Origin: Coriobacteriia bacterium
Lineage (GTDB): Bacteria > Actinomycetota > Coriobacteriia > Anaerosomatales > PALSA-660
Direction of reading: 5' to 3'
Length of the DNA stretch: 6,320 bases
NCBI GenBank assembly: GCA_003133285.1
Contig: PKWR01000083.1
Span: 1,776 to 8,095, forward strand
Shown: positions 5,728-6,320 of the stretch, piece by piece
Layout of the letters: the number at the start of each line of letters is the position of its first letter
Numbering within the stretch: the first letter of the stretch is position 1
Notes under the pieces: model-generated
What the model was told of the DNA's origin: nothing
The model's input: the letters and a program-made list of their open reading frames with translations, nothing else
The model's database searches: none
Position numbers and translations under genes: made by a program

Positions 5728-5758
5728 CGGAGTCTAGCACATAGTGAGTCAGACTCCG
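5728..5758. promoter_or_regulatory. Putative MarR operator / promoter region
   Basis: CGGAGTCT (5728-5735) and AGACTCCG (5751-5758) are exact 8-bp inverted arms 15 bp apart. A nested palindrome, GAGTC-A-GACTC, lies at 5746-5756. The element ends 3 bp before the MarR start codon. On the minus strand it contains TAGACT (5737-5732), which could be a -10 box, with no good -35 box. Position and symmetry fit an autorepression site. Confidence 0.62.
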
Positions 5759-5814
5759 TATAAACGTGCAGGTGCCCCGATCTCCTCACGCGGGGGGTCA
5801 TCGCTACCGAGAAG

Positions 5815-6288
5815 TCACCCCGCCGACATCGGCGGCCTTCTTCGCAGCCCGCGCAGTCTGAGCGCCTCGGCCTTCACGTCCGGCAGCGCCCCTCCTCGCG
5901 CAAGCGCGCGCACGAGCGCGCACGCGCAACTCAGCGCCCCGAGCGCCACGAGGTCGTCGTCCCAGGCGACCGTCACTCGGAACACCCCCGGACCGCCGCC
6001 TGCGAAGTCCCACGACGTCGAGCCGCGCAACGTCTCGGGCGATCCCGCCATCGCCATGATCTCGAGCGTGGCGTGCTCCATGAGATGGGCCAGCTCGGTG
6101 TCCTCGAGCTCCTCGGGGAATCCGAGCCCGACGTCGTTGCGGCAGACATGGCCCTTGAGGCCTGGCAGCGCGCGGACGGCGGCGCGGGCGAGCCCGGGCA
6201 CCTCGGAGGTACGCAGAGGCTCCCCCTCATCGAACACGAGGACGGCTTCGAGCAACCCCGGGGAGACGTCAGTGCTCGCGACGCGCAC
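5815..6288 (-). CDS. Stand-alone protein resembling the cyanophycin synthetase N-terminal domain
   Basis: This 157-residue soluble protein resembles the N-terminal region of CphA-type cyanophycin synthetases. EVPGLARAAVRALPGLKGHVC (29-49) parallels the IPGF...LLPGLxxHxCS block. FPEELEDTELAHLMEHATLEIMAMAG (57-82) parallels GTWLGHVxEHVALELQxLAG. GVFRVTVAWDDDLVALGAL (101-119) parallels the following GVYxVxxEYxxExVGxxA strand. The ATP-grasp and Mur-ligase domains of CphA are absent, and the protein ends shortly after, in a basic tail (RLRGLRRRPP). The GTG at 6288 follows the stop of an upstream gene by 5 nt, implying an operon; no strong ribosome site is seen. The frame stays open upstream to the window edge, so a farther start is possible but would overlap that gene. 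In CphA this domain takes part in the polymerase; alone, its role is unknown. It might partner a separately encoded Mur-ligase-like protein. Confidence 0.72.
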   Translation of the reverse strand: MRVASTDVSPGLLEAVLVFDEGEPLRTSEVPGLARAAVRALPGLKGHVCRNDVGLGFPEELEDTELAHLMEHATLEIMAMAGSPETLRGSTSWDFAGGGPGVFRVTVAWDDDLVALGALSCACALVRALARGGALPDVKAEALRLRGLRRRPPMSAG

Positions 6289-6293
6289 GGCGC

Positions 6294-6320
6294 CTACACG
6301 TCGTAGCGGGACTCGACGGC
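6294..6320 (-). CDS. C-terminal end of an unidentified upstream gene
   Basis: Eight codons reading AVESRYDV followed by TAG (6296-6294) end 5 nt before the GTG of the cyanophycin-synthetase-N-like gene. The tight spacing is what an operon would show. The piece is far too short to identify, and its being coding is inferred only from the spacing and from the codons ending in G or C. Confidence 0.4.
   Translation of the reverse strand, partial: AVESRYDV

Noticed and set aside
3863..5737. A 624-codon open frame on the plus strand opposite the exporter
   Set aside because: The product is a monotonous Glu/Asp/Arg/His/Val-rich sequence typical of the antisense of GC-rich coding DNA, with no recognisable domain.
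3468..5801. A 777-codon open frame on the minus strand, out of frame with the ABC exporter and MarR genes
   Set aside because: Its translation is an arginine-, alanine- and proline-rich string with no motif. It is the shadow of the real genes in GC-rich DNA, which show intact Walker and wing motifs in their own frame.
5782..5806. A CCCCG/CGGGG hairpin between the CphA-N-like gene and the MarR gene as a terminator
   Set aside because: The stem is about 5 bp with an 11-nt loop and no T-run directly follows; too weak to call.

Overview
The window is GC-rich bacterial DNA, densely coding, with intrinsic terminator logic and a transcriptional T-box leader. High GC, a terminator-type T-box, a stand-alone cyanophycin-synthetase-like N-domain and an HsmA-family membrane protein together suggest a high-GC Gram-positive lineage, most likely Actinomycetota of the deep-branching or anaerobic (Coriobacteriia-like) kind. 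That placement is inference; there is no rRNA or other marker in the window.

Layout. Minus strand, 1-1810: a T-box leader (about 1592-1810) runs leftward into a fold-type I PLP aminotransferase (265-1545), followed after 4 nt by the start of D-alanine--D-alanine ligase (1-260, cut by the window edge). Plus strand, 1933-3392: a promoter carrying an array of GTAC elements drives a PadR-family repressor (2007-2612), then after 12 nt a four-helix membrane protein of the TIGR03987/HsmA family (2625-3005), then a small dimeric alpha/beta-barrel (ABM-like) protein (3084-3392). Minus strand, 3347-6320: the last codons of an unidentified gene, a protein resembling the N-terminal domain of cyanophycin synthetase (5815-6288), then a MarR-family regulator (5275-5724) translationally coupled to an ABC exporter half-transporter (3347-5275). 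The exporter and the ABM-like gene converge and overlap by 46 bp.

How the parts fit. The window has three differently regulated units: an amino-acid/cell-wall unit sensed through uncharged tRNA; a PadR-HsmA unit that resembles the heme-responsive HsmRA system of Clostridioides difficile; and a MarR-controlled efflux unit with an inverted-repeat operator just upstream of its start codon. The 452-nt gap between the first two units (1555-2006) holds the T-box, a 10-bp GC palindrome and the PadR promoter/operator. I see nothing recognisable in 1843-1932. No tRNA, rRNA, CRISPR array, insertion sequence or phage gene is visible.
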